Positions 1 through 8,815 of a stretch of DNA of 64,000 nt are shown here, in pieces. Source of the stretch: Lachnospiraceae bacterium. GTDB lineage: Bacteria; Bacillota; Clostridia; Lachnospirales; Lachnospiraceae. Every line of letters starts with the position of its first letter. Within the stretch, counting starts at the first letter, position 1. The notes below the pieces were generated by a model, which worked only from the letters and a program-made list of their open reading frames with translations, was not told where the DNA came from and did not search any database. Location: positions 5,022,001 through 5,086,000 of the forward strand of contig AP025576.1 of NCBI GenBank assembly GCA_022845955.1. Direction: 5' to 3'. The position numbers were made by a program, and so were the translations under genes.

Positions 1-287
1 TTCCTCAAACTGGCTCAGGCAGTTCGCACAATTCCCGCAGTAATTCGCCCCGTATTCCCCAAAATACCGGAGAATATAATCCCGCAGGCATTCATTCGTA
101 AAGCAGTAGAAGGTCATCTTACGCAGCCGGTCCCGGTCCCTCTCCGTCACCAGATCCCTGGTGAGCGCATCCATCTCCTGGTTGTCCTGGTTATGGTCGA
201 TAAAGAACTGGTTCGTCACCACGTCCTGCCCGCCGTACAGCAGAATACACTCCGACGGTTCCCCGTCTCTGCCGGCCCTGCCGGCTT
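1..287 (-). pseudogene. recQ partial copy (5' part missing), runs off the left edge
   Basis: This stretch matches positions 5832-6118 of the intact recQ gene in this window with only about three differences by eye, so it is a recent duplicate. It covers RecQ residues of about 313-408, from the GRAGRDG helicase motif into the zinc-binding cysteines. Homology stops abruptly after base 287, and the 5' part of recQ (Walker A, DEAH) is absent. The remainder of the copy would lie left of the window. It cannot make a helicase. The sequence just upstream on the minus strand (288-310) is a second copy of the promoter-region repeat found before the AlbA_2 gene. Confidence 0.9.
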
Positions 288-310
288 GTGTCAAGTCAGT
301 GACAGTAAAT
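288..310. repeat. 23-bp direct repeat, left copy
   Basis: Matches 1908-1930 at 20 of 23 positions in the same orientation. It begins exactly where homology to recQ ends. It contains the dyad TGTCA-N6-TGACA and, on the minus strand, a TTGACA -35-like hexamer. The two copies bracket the AlbA_2 gene, so they may mark the ends of a cargo module. Confidence 0.7.
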
Positions 311-395
311 TATTTTGCAATTGCTAAATTTACCATTCTATTCTTTCTATTAATATCGTGCCAACTACAGTATTATAGCTTCAAGAAAATTCAGT

Positions 396-1838
396 TCATT
401 CATGACTGACTACCCACTTTCCTTTTCGGGAAGATCCTTCTCTTGATAAAAGATTTCTATTTTTCAAATCTGATATAATCCTTTTTACGGTTCTAACTGA
501 TACTTTCGACCGTTCTGCGAGTTCTCGTGTCGTAATTTCAGGCTCTTCATTTAAAATTCTTAAAATAACTTTTTCTAATCTATCAGGGTCACTTTTTTGA
601 TTATCGGTGACATTAGTGCCAACATTGATGCCATTATTAGTGCCACCTGGCATCGTTTGCTCTTGTTCGATAAATTCTAAGCCATAATTCAAATTTTTTA
701 AAATAACAAAAAAAGATGATCTGGTCGAAGTAAAAATGGGTTCCTTCTCAGGAACATAGTTATCCTGATGCTCGTAAGCTCTACAAATCTTACCTAATCC
801 ACTTCCCTGACGCTCCATATATCCTAATCTACCGAAAATGTCTGCAAGCAATGGATTTCTTCGCACGGAACTAACTGTGTTGATATCCAGATCCTGTATG
901 AAACTTCCATCTGGCATTCCACCCGGTGAATAGATTTCTAATCGATCATCAAAGATATCAATATGAACTTCACTGCCATTAACAAGATAATCCCGATGTA
1001 TCAGCGCATTAACTAATGCCTCAAATACACTATCTTCACTGTAATCCGGAAATTCCAGCCTTCCTAATGGCTGCTTTTTCCACATAGTTTTCATATTACG
1101 TTTTACAAAGGCAAATCCTTCATTCAGAAGAGTAATGAGGCTTCCGTTGAATTCCGTATGATCCAATGCATCCAGCAATCCACCACTCTTGTCTAAACCA
1201 TTCCATCTGGTACAAAATATACGTGACCACCAGATCGGAGATTCATCTGCGATAAGAGCGCCTGCATTCGTTAAATGTCCATTACTGTCCTTAATACCAA
1301 AAGACTCATACGCATTATCTGGCAAACTTTTGCCAGTCCAAACCTTATATCTCTCGCGGAGCTTGGTAAAAGAATAGTCATCAAACTGATAGGATGAAAT
1401 TTGGAAATCGTAGCTTGTATTCTTTCCCCTCATCACCAAACGCTTTAGTTCTGTCGGGCCGGCAATCACGCTCTCATTTCCAATTCGAATATATGCCTCT
1501 GTAACACCGTCCGCACTGTAATAATAGGGAGTTTCAGTTCCTTCCGGGACATGCACAAGGAGTAAATTTTTTTCATCCTCCGTCTTATAAAGCTTCATAA
1601 CAACTTCTGGAAACGGATAGATCCTCTCTTTTAGCTTTTGGCTGATAAATTCGGAGTCTGACCTGATATCACTCAGCCCAACTACTTCTTCTTCATTTGA
1701 TATGCCAAAAATCAATGTACCACCAGAAGTATTAGCGAATGCACTAATACTCTTTAACCAGCTTTTGGGCTTCTTTCGTTCAACTGCCTGTTTTTTGTCA
1801 TATTCTGTTGATTCTCCCAACAGTTCTTTCCACTCCAT
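396..1838 (-). CDS. AlbA_2 domain / HATPase (RecG-C-like) regulator-type protein
   Basis: 480 aa. The N-terminal AlbA_2 (Schlafen-like) nucleic-acid-binding domain (about 1-125) has the typical E-x-x-x-x-EYKK-like opening, FANTSGGTLIFGI and a G-rich turn. The middle (about 250-390) is a GHKL-type HATPase_c_4 domain with EALVNALIHRDY, IYSPGGMP and ERQGSGLGKI. The end (about 425-475) is a winged helix. Such proteins are usually annotated as ATP-binding transcriptional regulators, and some relatives occur in defence islands. The start is supported by GGAGG seven bases upstream of ATG. A TTGACA-N17-TATTTT promoter lies at 1886-1914. The gene is AT-richer than recQ and sits between two recQ fragments, so it looks acquired. 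Its actual target is unknown. Confidence 0.85.
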   Translation of the reverse strand: MEWKELLGESTEYDKKQAVERKKPKSWLKSISAFANTSGGTLIFGISNEEEVVGLSDIRSDSEFISQKLKERIYPFPEVVMKLYKTEDEKNLLLVHVPEGTETPYYYSADGVTEAYIRIGNESVIAGPTELKRLVMRGKNTSYDFQISSYQFDDYSFTKLRERYKVWTGKSLPDNAYESFGIKDSNGHLTNAGALIADESPIWWSRIFCTRWNGLDKSGGLLDALDHTEFNGSLITLLNEGFAFVKRNMKTMWKKQPLGRLEFPDYSEDSVFEALVNALIHRDYLVNGSEVHIDIFDDRLEIYSPGGMPDGSFIQDLDINTVSSVRRNPLLADIFGRLGYMERQGSGLGKICRAYEHQDNYVPEKEPIFTSTRSSFFVILKNLNYGLEFIEQEQTMPGGTNNGINVGTNVTDNQKSDPDRLEKVILRILNEEPEITTRELAERSKVSVRTVKRIISDLKNRNLLSREGSSRKGKWVVSHE

Positions 1839-1885
1839 ATACCAACCTCCATATCGCTTTATTTCTGCGGGTTATAAGCCTGAAA

Positions 1886-1938
1886 AAAATACATATATTC
1901 TCCTACTGTGTCAAATCGGTGACCGTAAATATTACGGT
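1886..1938 (-). promoter_or_regulatory. Promoter and operator-like palindrome upstream of the AlbA_2 gene, including the right direct repeat
   Basis: On the minus strand TTGACA (1909-1914) and TATTTT (1886-1891) are 17 bases apart. Directly upstream is a perfect palindrome ACCGTAA-ATA-TTACGGT (1922-1938). The 23-bp direct repeat (1908-1930) overlaps both. The layout suits autoregulation by the winged-helix protein encoded downstream, which is inference. Confidence 0.55.
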
Positions 1939-1998
1939 ACTTCTTCGTAACTAACACAATAAAAAAATTCCGCCTCTCCACGTATTATTCCAATAGTT

Positions 1999-2397
1999 TT
2001 ATCGTCTAATAATTTCTTCTGGCTCAGGTAACATATGTACCAGGGATTTATTCAAAAAAGCAATATAAGGAGGCACCCCTTCCTTTTTCGCCAGCTCCGC
2101 GCGCAGCCCCCGCAAAATTTCAAACAACTTCTCTTCCTCTTCCAGAATAAACTTCGATTTCCCGGTGAACTTCACCACTGCATACTCATCGTTCGTCACC
2201 GACAGATATTCATTCATCACCTGCCGCAGCTTATACGTCGGAGCCTTTGCAATCTCTGTCACCAGATCTCTGGTAAGCGGATACATCGAATAATTATCCT
2301 GGTTGTTGTTGATAAAAAACTGATTTGTAACCACATCCTGCCCGCAGTACAGCAGAATTCATTCCGCCAGTTCCCATCTCTGTCAGCGCGGCCGGGT
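1999..2397 (-). pseudogene. Decayed recQ 3' remnant
   Basis: An open frame of 111 codons (1999-2334) plus upstream matching sequence to about 2397 is homologous to RecQ. It carries VTNQFFI and LTRDLVTE, then jumps over the zinc-binding region to YKLRQVM, VTNDEYA and a shortened HRDC domain (EKLFEILRGLRAELAKKEG). At least three internal deletions relative to the intact gene keep the frame. Homology fades upstream at the same point as in the copy at 1-287. It is clearly older and more diverged. It lacks all ATPase motifs and is not expected to work as a helicase. Confidence 0.85.
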
Positions 2398-2463
2398 TGC
2401 ATCATATCCATGCCAGCAACTTATTACAGTATTTACTGCATTTTTTATCATCCCATTTGCAAT

Positions 2464-3201
2464 TCAAACATTATCCACGATAGCCTCTAACACAGCTTTA
2501 ACAGCATTAGGAATTGCCTCCCCGCTCCACCCTAAGAGCCATTCCTCATCTTCAAATACATCCGATATAATATAAATCGCCGATGCGGCACATTCACGAT
2601 ACTTTGCAATTGTAAATAACCCTACACCTTCCATTTCTACGCATAACGCCGCTTTATTTCTATATGAAAGCACCTGTCCTACGGTTTCATGATACCCAGC
2701 ATCAGTTGTCCATGTTTTTCCGCAAGACACCGCTGTCTGATTCTGTTTCATTATATTTACTAACTTATCCGAAAGTTCAGAAGAAGATTCTATATACTTA
2801 TAATCAAATCCATATAATCGAGCTACAGCAGTATCATTATATGCCCCTTTTGTTATTACAATATCTCCAGGATTCATGTTTTCTTGTAATCCACCTGCAT
2901 ACCCTACATGAATCAACTCTTTTACTCCACAAGCAATCAAATCTTCTGCTTGAGTTGCAATAGCAGGTGAACACATCATTGATTTTATAAATCCAACCAT
3001 TGGATTATCCTTTAATACCCATAACTTTCCTCCGATTGGAAACCCATACTCTCCACAATTAAGGCTAACCATATAATCAAATATATCATCAGCCAAAAGG
3101 TATACTCTGTTAGGTACACATATTTCATTAATATCAATACCTTTATTTTTCAATTCAATTGTCATAAGCTTACGTGGATCTGTTAAAACTTTATCTATCA
3201 T
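2464..3201 (-). CDS. Nucleoside phosphorylase (PNP/UDP family)
   Basis: 245 aa, the usual length for the PNP_UDP_1 family, which splits nucleosides with phosphate to base and ribose-1-phosphate. Visible family marks are the phosphate-loop segment GYAGG (residues 100-104), the nucleoside-binding EMEG (189-192) and SDVF (213-216), which holds the catalytic Asp. The upstream AGGA is a weak ribosome binding site. The gene is AT-rich and lies between a recQ remnant and a truncated DUF1016 gene, so it is probably cargo of the recQ hotspot. A salvage role is the default. Stand-alone PNP-fold proteins also occur as effectors in defence loci, but nothing here proves that. Confidence 0.85.
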   Translation of the reverse strand: MIDKVLTDPRKLMTIELKNKGIDINEICVPNRVYLLADDIFDYMVSLNCGEYGFPIGGKLWVLKDNPMVGFIKSMMCSPAIATQAEDLIACGVKELIHVGYAGGLQENMNPGDIVITKGAYNDTAVARLYGFDYKYIESSSELSDKLVNIMKQNQTAVSCGKTWTTDAGYHETVGQVLSYRNKAALCVEMEGVGLFTIAKYRECAASAIYIISDVFEDEEWLLGWSGEAIPNAVKAVLEAIVDNV

Positions 3202-3272
3202 ATTTTATTTTTCCTATAAATGTCGATTTCTCGCTCAGTTACCTTCTCAGTCAAATACCTGAAGTTGTTAAA

Positions 3273-3740
3273 CTACGTGTCAATGTGTTTTTCATAGGTT
3301 TGTGCTTCGATAAAATTTGTAAGTATCCTTTTGATCCGGCCATATCTTTTTGTCATTTGGATATAAAATTCTCGTTGCAAATCATCTTTACATTTTTCCA
3401 TAATGACGATATTATTACTCCAACTGATTTCTCGCACCAATGGCGCGAGTTTTTCAGAATTTCGATAACTCAGATAAAAATTACGCATTCGCCAAAGGTT
3501 CGCAGATGAATATCCTTTGGCTCCAGGAAATTCCTTCTGTAATTCTTTTGATAAGATATTGACGATGGACTTACCCCAGCTTTTTTCTTTTTGCTGTTTA
3601 AAAATTTCTTCACCAATTTCCCAATATAAGTTTATCGTTTCTGAATTTATTTGTCTTAAAACCTGAAATTGCTTTTGATGTATTAAGTCTTTGATTTCAT
3701 TCAGTAAAGACTCATACTCTAGGTTTGCTAATTCATCCAT
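3273..3740 (-). pseudogene. DUF1016 (YhcG) N-terminal fragment, nuclease domain missing
   Basis: 155 aa matching the N-terminal DUF1016_N domain: LYWEIGEEI, YSSANLWRMRNFY, LAPLVREISWSNN and REFYIQMTKRYG. Full YhcG proteins are about 340 aa, with a C-terminal PD-(D/E)XK nuclease domain. Here the frame ends at HIDT and stops just where that domain should begin, and the next 70 bases do not continue it. An AAAGGAGC ribosome binding site precedes the ATG. A 19-bp palindrome lies immediately upstream of that site, and a near copy lies inside the gene. I treat it as truncated, though the N-terminal domain may still bind DNA. Confidence 0.8.
3431..3449. repeat. Intragenic palindrome, copy 1 (in DUF1016 fragment)
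   Basis: CTCGCACCAATGGCGCGAG has 9-bp arms with one mismatch around a central base. It encodes part of LAPLVRE on the minus strand. The same dyad recurs at 3760-3778. Confidence 0.7.
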
Positions 3741-3759
3741 ATATATTGCTCCTTTAAAA

Positions 3760-3778
3760 CTCGCGCCACTGGTGCAAG
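3760..3778. promoter_or_regulatory. Palindrome upstream of the DUF1016 gene, copy 2
   Basis: CTCGCGCCACTGGTGCAAG is a 9+1+9 dyad with two mismatches. It lies about 20 bp before the start codon and next to the ribosome binding site. It repeats the dyad inside the coding region. It could be an operator or a translational hairpin. Confidence 0.55.
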
Positions 3779-4670
3779 ATATAATGCAGTAATTGTATGA
3801 AAAATGAAATAAGGCAGCATAGTATTAACTATTTACATAGGATGAGATCCAACATTGTGCTGATTTTCCAAAATTCACAAGACATTGTTAACGTAACGTA
3901 TCCTCAATGGGCAGGCAGTAAACCTCCTCCTGAACGTCTATTAGCTGCAAACAGCCATTTCTGTCAGGGAGCCGGCCCTGGTGGTATAATCTTTTTCATT
4001 GATACAAGATACCTATTTCAGTTTTTATGCTACAAAACTTCCATTGAAAAATACTAAATCTTTTTATACATCTAAACCGATATTATACATTATGGAATAT
4101 ATGGCACATTGTCTTCATTAAATAATCCGTTATATATTATCCTATAGTATAGTTTTCCGTATAAGTCACTGCAATATTGTGTACCCTGATATTCATGTGC
4201 TGTATAAAAATATTCATTGTTGTTTTTTCGTGCATATTTAGTAATACTTACAAACAACCCCCTAACGTCGCTTTGAATAAATTCATCTGCTGGAAATACA
4301 AAATAGTTATATGTTCCATCTCCAAGATCACTTTCATACCCGAAATTTTTAGCACTTATAACTGATATTATTTCATTGGTAGCATCTCCTTCAATTTTAA
4401 TAAATAGTCGGTACTTTATCTATAACATTCAACTTTCTGTTTATCAAATTCTATTTTCCAGTTTAACAAGCATAAATTTACTGCCCTGCTTTTATTAGTA
4501 TAGCATATAGAAATAAGCAAAACCATTGTTTTAAAGTTACTAATGCTAATGATTTTTATGTGCTTATGTTATATCATTTTTTTATCCCACATATAATCCG
4601 AACACTATTTGAGCAACAAAAAACAAAACGTTGATATTAGTATAAAATAATAAAATCTAATACAGGTAAA
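3779..4670. other. AT-rich gap between DUF1016 fragment and recQ
   Basis: Apart from the frameshifted gene at 4090-4473 I see no convincing gene here. The short open frames at 3797-4057 and 4177-4365 on the plus strand lack family features and good ribosome binding sites. The base composition is clearly more AT-rich than recQ and the genes to the right. Confidence 0.6.
4090..4473 (-). pseudogene. Small unknown gene broken by two frameshifts
   Basis: From 4419 down to a TAA at 4090 there are 109 open codons without any in-frame start. They have protein-like composition (for example GDGTYNYFVFPADEFIQSD). Upstream, two further short frames can be joined by single-base shifts to an ATG at 4471-4473: MLVKLEN, then EFDKQKVECYR. 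I do not recognise the family. The intact product would be about 125 aa. It is AT-rich like its neighbours. Confidence 0.55.
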
Positions 4671-4705
4671 GCCCTCTCCACTGTCACCAAACCAGTCGAA
4701 AGGGC
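4671..4705 (-). terminator. Hairpin downstream of recQ
   Basis: On the minus strand GCCCTTTCGACTG pairs, with two mismatches, with CAGTGGAGAGGGC across a 9-base loop. A weak T stretch follows. It lies just past the recQ stop codon. Confidence 0.55.
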
Positions 4706-4718
4706 CCACACATCTTCC

Positions 4719-7058
4719 TTATTTACCACCATTCTCCGCCGTCAGCAGCAGCTCCACAATCCCTCTCTGCGCCTCCTGCGTATAATAAAACACCTCATAC
4801 TCATTCCCCTTCGAACTAATCCGTGTTTCCGCTTCTATCCCAAACTCCGTCCCATATTCCGTTATCTTCCGCAGCGGCATCCGGTTGACGAATTTCAATT
4901 CAAACAGCCCTTCCTCCAGCAGCATCTGCTCCACCGCCTTTATTGTCAGACGCTTCGTCGTGCTCTCATCCCGCAAATCATTCATCTGCCCAACCAAATC
5001 ACTCAGAGACATCTTTTCCGCATAATGCAGCTGGGCGGCGATCTCCTCCGTCATCACAAATTCCGTCTTATTCTTCTTCCCTGACGAATTCCTCACAACA
5101 GACTTTTCCCCGCTCTTCTCCGCATCCCCTTCATAATCCTGTACCACATCATAATCCAGACTGGAAAACTCCACCGCTCCCAGACTGTCCGGAGCATCCG
5201 TCTTTCCATGCTCTTTATTAAATTCGATCACCTTCTCCAGGAACGCTTCCCCATATTTCTCATACTTAAATTCCCCCACTCCCGACACCGAAAGCATCTC
5301 ATTCTTATCCACAGGCCGTATCACACACATATGTACCAGCGATTTATCCGAGAACACAATATAAGGAGGCACCCCTTCCTTTTTCGCCAGTTCCGAACGC
5401 AGCCCGCGCAGGACTTCAAACAGCTTCTCATCCTCTTCCTCCAGTTCAAAGGCCGCCGCTCCCCGGCTCTTCTTTCCTTTCTTTTCTCCCGCCACTTTCG
5501 CCGGATGCTCCTGTTCCTTCGCCATCTTCATGGTCACCGTCTCATCCTCTTCCAGAATAAGCTTAGACTTCCCGGTTAGCTTCACAATGGCATATTCATC
5601 ATTGGTAACGGCCAGATATTCCTGCAGCATCAGATAATTCATCACCTGCCGCAGCTTATAAACCGGCGCCCCGGACAGTTCTCCGTAATGAGGATTCTCA
5701 TCCATCCGGTACTGCCTGATTTTCGCCGTATTCGCCCCGTGCACCGTATCGATGATCACATTCGTTCCATACCTCTGCCTGCACGCCAACACACAGCCAA
5801 TCAACGCCCGTGCGATCTCCGTCACATCCACTTCCTCAAACTGGCTCAGGCAGTTCGCACAATTCCCGCAGTAATTCGCCCCGTACTCCCCAAAATACCG
5901 GAGAATATAATCCCGCAGGCATTCATTCGTAAAGCAGTAGAAGGTCATCTTACGCAGCCGGTCCCGGTCCCTCTCCGTCACCAAATCCCTGGTGAGCGCA
6001 TCCATCTCCTGGTTGTCCTGGTTATGGTCGATAAAGAACTGGTTCGTCACCACGTCCTGCCCGCCGTACAGCAGAATACACTCCGACGGTTCCCCGTCTC
6101 TTCCGGCCCTGCCGGCTTCCTGATAGTAGCTTTCCATATTTTTAGGCATATTATAATGAATGACGTACCTGACATTGGATTTATCAATTCCCATTCCAAA
6201 GGCATTGGTAGCCACCATAACGGGATACCTGTCATAAATAAAATCGTCCTGATTCTGTCTCCTCTCGCTGTCACTTAACCCGGCATGGTACCGGGTAACC
6301 GGAAATCCATCCCCGCGCAGCCGGTCGCAGACCTCCTCCACGACTTTTCTGGTCAGGCAGTAAATGATCCCGCTTTCCTCTCTGTGCAAATCCAGATAGT
6401 TCTTCATGGTGGCATATTTATCCCTGGGAGTCTGTACCCCGAAATACAGATTCGGCCTGTCGAAGCCGGTGGTCAGCACTTCCGGGGACTGCAGCATCAG
6501 AATGTCGATTATATCATCCCTTACTTCTTTGGTAGCCGTGGCTGTAAAAGCTCCCACCACAGGCCTTTTGGGAAGCCGGTTAATAAAATCCATTATTTTC
6601 AGATAACTGGGCCGAAAATCCTGTCCCCATTGGGATACACAATGGGCCTCATCCACGGCAACCAGGGATATATCGGCATCCTGGGCAAAATCCAGGAATT
6701 CCTCGGTAACCAGCCGTTCCGGAGCCACGTATATAATGGGATAGCGGCCGGCTTTGGCGTATTCCAGCGCTTTCCTGTACTGTCCCGGTGTAAGGGAACT
6801 GTTGAGATAAGCGGCATGAACGCCCATATTGTTCAGCGCTCCCACCTGATCCTTCATTAAGGAAATCAGAGGGGAGATAACCAGTGTGATGCCTCTTAAC
6901 ATCAGGGCCGGTACCTGGTAACAAATGGATTTTCCCGCACCTGTGGGCATAATTCCCAGTACATCCTGTTCCCGCAGTATGCTGTCAATCAGCAGTTCCT
7001 GCCCGTCGCGGAAATTATCGTATCCAAAATATTGTTTCAGCACCTGAAATTTATCCAT
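4719..7058 (-). CDS. recQ: ATP-dependent DNA helicase RecQ
   Basis: 779 aa, longer than E. coli RecQ (about 610). The order is: SF2 helicase core with MPTGAGKS (Walker A, about 37-44), DEAH in [13 protein letters not shown], and GRAGRDGE (about 315-322). The zinc-binding and RQC domain follows with its Cys set (CLRDYIL...CGNCANC), then an HRDC domain (about 545-620) and a C-terminal helix-turn-helix extension with a charged linker. It unwinds recombination and repair intermediates 3' to 5'. GGAGG stands six bases before the ATG. Two partial copies of this gene's middle and end lie at 1-287 and 1999-2397, and both begin at the GRAGRDG codons. The 3' portion of this copy may therefore have been supplied by an inserted element. 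Confidence 0.97.
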   Translation of the reverse strand: MDKFQVLKQYFGYDNFRDGQELLIDSILREQDVLGIMPTGAGKSICYQVPALMLRGITLVISPLISLMKDQVGALNNMGVHAAYLNSSLTPGQYRKALEYAKAGRYPIIYVAPERLVTEEFLDFAQDADISLVAVDEAHCVSQWGQDFRPSYLKIMDFINRLPKRPVVGAFTATATKEVRDDIIDILMLQSPEVLTTGFDRPNLYFGVQTPRDKYATMKNYLDLHREESGIIYCLTRKVVEEVCDRLRGDGFPVTRYHAGLSDSERRQNQDDFIYDRYPVMVATNAFGMGIDKSNVRYVIHYNMPKNMESYYQEAGRAGRDGEPSECILLYGGQDVVTNQFFIDHNQDNQEMDALTRDLVTERDRDRLRKMTFYCFTNECLRDYILRYFGEYGANYCGNCANCLSQFEEVDVTEIARALIGCVLACRQRYGTNVIIDTVHGANTAKIRQYRMDENPHYGELSGAPVYKLRQVMNYLMLQEYLAVTNDEYAIVKLTGKSKLILEEDETVTMKMAKEQEHPAKVAGEKKGKKSRGAAAFELEEEDEKLFEVLRGLRSELAKKEGVPPYIVFSDKSLVHMCVIRPVDKNEMLSVSGVGEFKYEKYGEAFLEKVIEFNKEHGKTDAPDSLGAVEFSSLDYDVVQDYEGDAEKSGEKSVVRNSSGKKNKTEFVMTEEIAAQLHYAEKMSLSDLVGQMNDLRDESTTKRLTIKAVEQMLLEEGLFELKFVNRMPLRKITEYGTEFGIEAETRISSKGNEYEVFYYTQEAQRGIVELLLTAENGGK

Positions 7059-7373
7059 TGTATTCCTCCACCTTAAAGCTGCCCTTCCGGCCGCATTCCA
7101 TCCTGTGTACTATTCTTTTTTTCCACACAAATCTCTCAGGGATTCTATGGAGATTTTCCATTTTGAACTCATGAAAAGAACGAAGCATTGAAAGCTTCAA
7201 ACGAATTTACCGATAAAAATATCCTACCACATATCTTCCGCTTTCCGCAACAAGAAGTTGATTAAAAAAAGGAAAACCGCGTCCCCAAAATGAGAATACA
7301 CGGTTTTCCGTAACAGCCCGGATACATCCGAACTGTTACCGCATCCCTTCTTTTCAAACCCCCGCCAGCATAT
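7059..7373. other. Intergenic region recQ / ybaK-like gene
   Basis: The recQ ribosome binding site (GGAGG) is at the left. The right part holds a terminator (7262-7309) and a second stem-loop (7310-7339, GTAACAG paired with CTGTTAC). No gene is seen. Confidence 0.7.
7262..7309 (-). terminator. Rho-independent terminator after the YbaK gene
   Basis: On the minus strand GGAAAACCG pairs with CGGTTTTCC and runs straight into a stretch of seven T. It ends the pentapeptide-YbaK transcript. Confidence 0.85.
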
Positions 7374-7865
7374 TCAACAAGCCTGCGCCGCCGCCATGTC
7401 CCAGCCTTTACAAACATCCACCCATTCCCCGGAACCGGAGTATTGTTCCAACTCCTCCATCGTTACTTCGATAGCGCTGTTGCTGCTGCCGCAGGCGGGA
7501 AATACGGTTTGAAAGCGTTTGAGGGACTCGTCAAGGTAAATTTTAACCCCTTCTTTTACGGCAAACGGACAGACGCCGCCAACCGCATGTCCGATTTTTT
7601 CTTCCACCTCTGCTGCGGGAAGCATTTTAGCCTTTAATCCGAAGCGGGCCTTATATTTTGCATTATCTATTTTGGCATCACCGGCCGTTACGATAAGGAT
7701 ACAGGCATCTCCTGTATCAAAGGACAATGTTTTGGCGATCCTGCGTCCTTCGCAGTTAAGTGCCTGGGCGGCCAGTTCCACCGTCGCGCTGGACACCTGG
7801 AATTCTTTGATTCTGCCGTCCGCGTTCCATTGTTTCAAATATTCTTTCACTTTTTCAATTGCCAT
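7374..7865 (-). CDS. YbaK/EbsC family aminoacyl-tRNA deacylase-like protein
   Basis: 163 aa, full length for the YbaK/ProX family. These proteins remove wrongly attached amino acids from tRNA, for example Cys from Cys-tRNA(Pro). Family marks are the conserved Lys in RRIAKTLSF (Lys45), DAKIDNAKYK and GGVCPF. AAAGGAAG precedes the ATG. It follows the pentapeptide gene by 29 bp and probably shares its transcript. A strong terminator lies downstream. The exact tRNA substrate cannot be read from the sequence. Confidence 0.88.
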   Translation of the reverse strand: MAIEKVKEYLKQWNADGRIKEFQVSSATVELAAQALNCEGRRIAKTLSFDTGDACILIVTAGDAKIDNAKYKARFGLKAKMLPAAEVEEKIGHAVGGVCPFAVKEGVKIYLDESLKRFQTVFPACGSSNSAIEVTMEELEQYSGSGEWVDVCKGWDMAAAQAC

Positions 7866-7894
7866 AATATGTCTTCCTTTCTGCCTTTCGGTAT

Positions 7895-8560
7895 CTATTT
7901 TATAACAAGGCCCATCAGCTTTGCAAGCTCTGCAGCCTGGTAAATATCTATGACGGCCCCGATAAGTTCCTTTTTTTCTTCCGATACGATAATGCCTTCC
8001 ACCTCATTTCCCCGCAGATCCATTCCCTTCAGGGATGTGTGGAAAAAACTGGCCCGCTTCAGGTTCATTGCCTGCCAGTCCACCTTTTTAAAGCGGCAGT
8101 CCGCCAGATAGCTTTCCTGCATATCGCATGCTGACAGGCTTGCGGCTTCCCATCTTGTCCCGCTGAAATTGGCAAAGGACAGGCCGCATTCCTCCCATCT
8201 TGTCTCCTTAAAAAGACTTTCATGGAAATCGGTGCCCACGCCCTTCACACAGAGGAATTCACATCGGTTAAAATAGCAGTCATCCAGAATACTGTTGGAG
8301 AAATCGCAGTTTTTAAACTGCACATCAATAAAACTTGCTTTTTCAAAGTTGCAGTGGAGAAAAGTACAGTTTTCAAGCACCACACCCTCCAGATTGATTT
8401 TATAAAAATCTTCTTCTTCCGCCATCAGACCTTTTATGCGGCATTGTTCCACCAGCATATCCTCCCGACGCGCTTCCTGCAGACAGGCCAGGCCTTCCTC
8501 CACATCCCGCAGCGAGGCGGAAAGCACCGGCGGTGCTGTTTTTATCCGTTTTGCTTCCAT
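7895..8560 (-). CDS. Pentapeptide repeat protein
   Basis: 221 aa. Residues of about 55-190 show A(D/N)LXX-type pentapeptide repeats in the degenerate form common in Firmicutes (ENCTFLHCNFEKASFIDVQF, DFSNSILDDCYFNRCEF and further). They should fold as a right-handed quadrilateral beta helix. The N terminus (1-50) and the C-terminal helix (195-221) are not repeats. No signal peptide or membrane segment is seen, so it is cytoplasmic. Some relatives protect DNA gyrase, but there is no specific reason to assume that here. It is the first gene of a two-gene unit with the YbaK protein. The ribosome binding site is weak (GGGGA). Confidence 0.85.
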   Translation of the reverse strand: MEAKRIKTAPPVLSASLRDVEEGLACLQEARREDMLVEQCRIKGLMAEEEDFYKINLEGVVLENCTFLHCNFEKASFIDVQFKNCDFSNSILDDCYFNRCEFLCVKGVGTDFHESLFKETRWEECGLSFANFSGTRWEAASLSACDMQESYLADCRFKKVDWQAMNLKRASFFHTSLKGMDLRGNEVEGIIVSEEKKELIGAVIDIYQAAELAKLMGLVIK

Positions 8561-8733
8561 ACCGATTCCCCGTTCCTGTTTTCTTGTGTACAGGCACCTT
8601 CCCGCGAACTTGCTCTGCTGTGTTCCCAGCGTGTCAAGTACAAGGCCCCGCTGCCTGCGGCGGGGTCTCTGATTTCTCTAACTGTTAAGTCTATCACAGT
8701 ATGGGGGAAAGTGGAAGTACGCAAATAGAATAA

Positions 8734-8811
8734 GGGTGCAGATAAAAAAGTTTGGCGTCACCCGCACAGGGAAACTGGGGCGGGTGACGCCAAACTTTTT
8801 TATCTGCACCC
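8734..8811. repeat. Perfect 32-bp inverted repeat with 14-base loop
   Basis: 8734-8765 and 8780-8811 are exactly complementary over 32 bases (starting GGGTGCAGATAAAAAAG, ending GTCACCCGC), around a loop at 8766-8779. It is longer and cleaner than a normal terminator and contains an internal A6/T6 tract. It could be a miniature mobile element, a bidirectional terminator or a structured RNA. Confidence 0.9.
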
Positions 8812-8815
8812 AAAA

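Noticed and set aside
3797-4057. 86-codon plus-strand frame in the AT-rich gap
   Set aside because: No recognisable domain and no good ribosome binding site; composition unlike a real gene.
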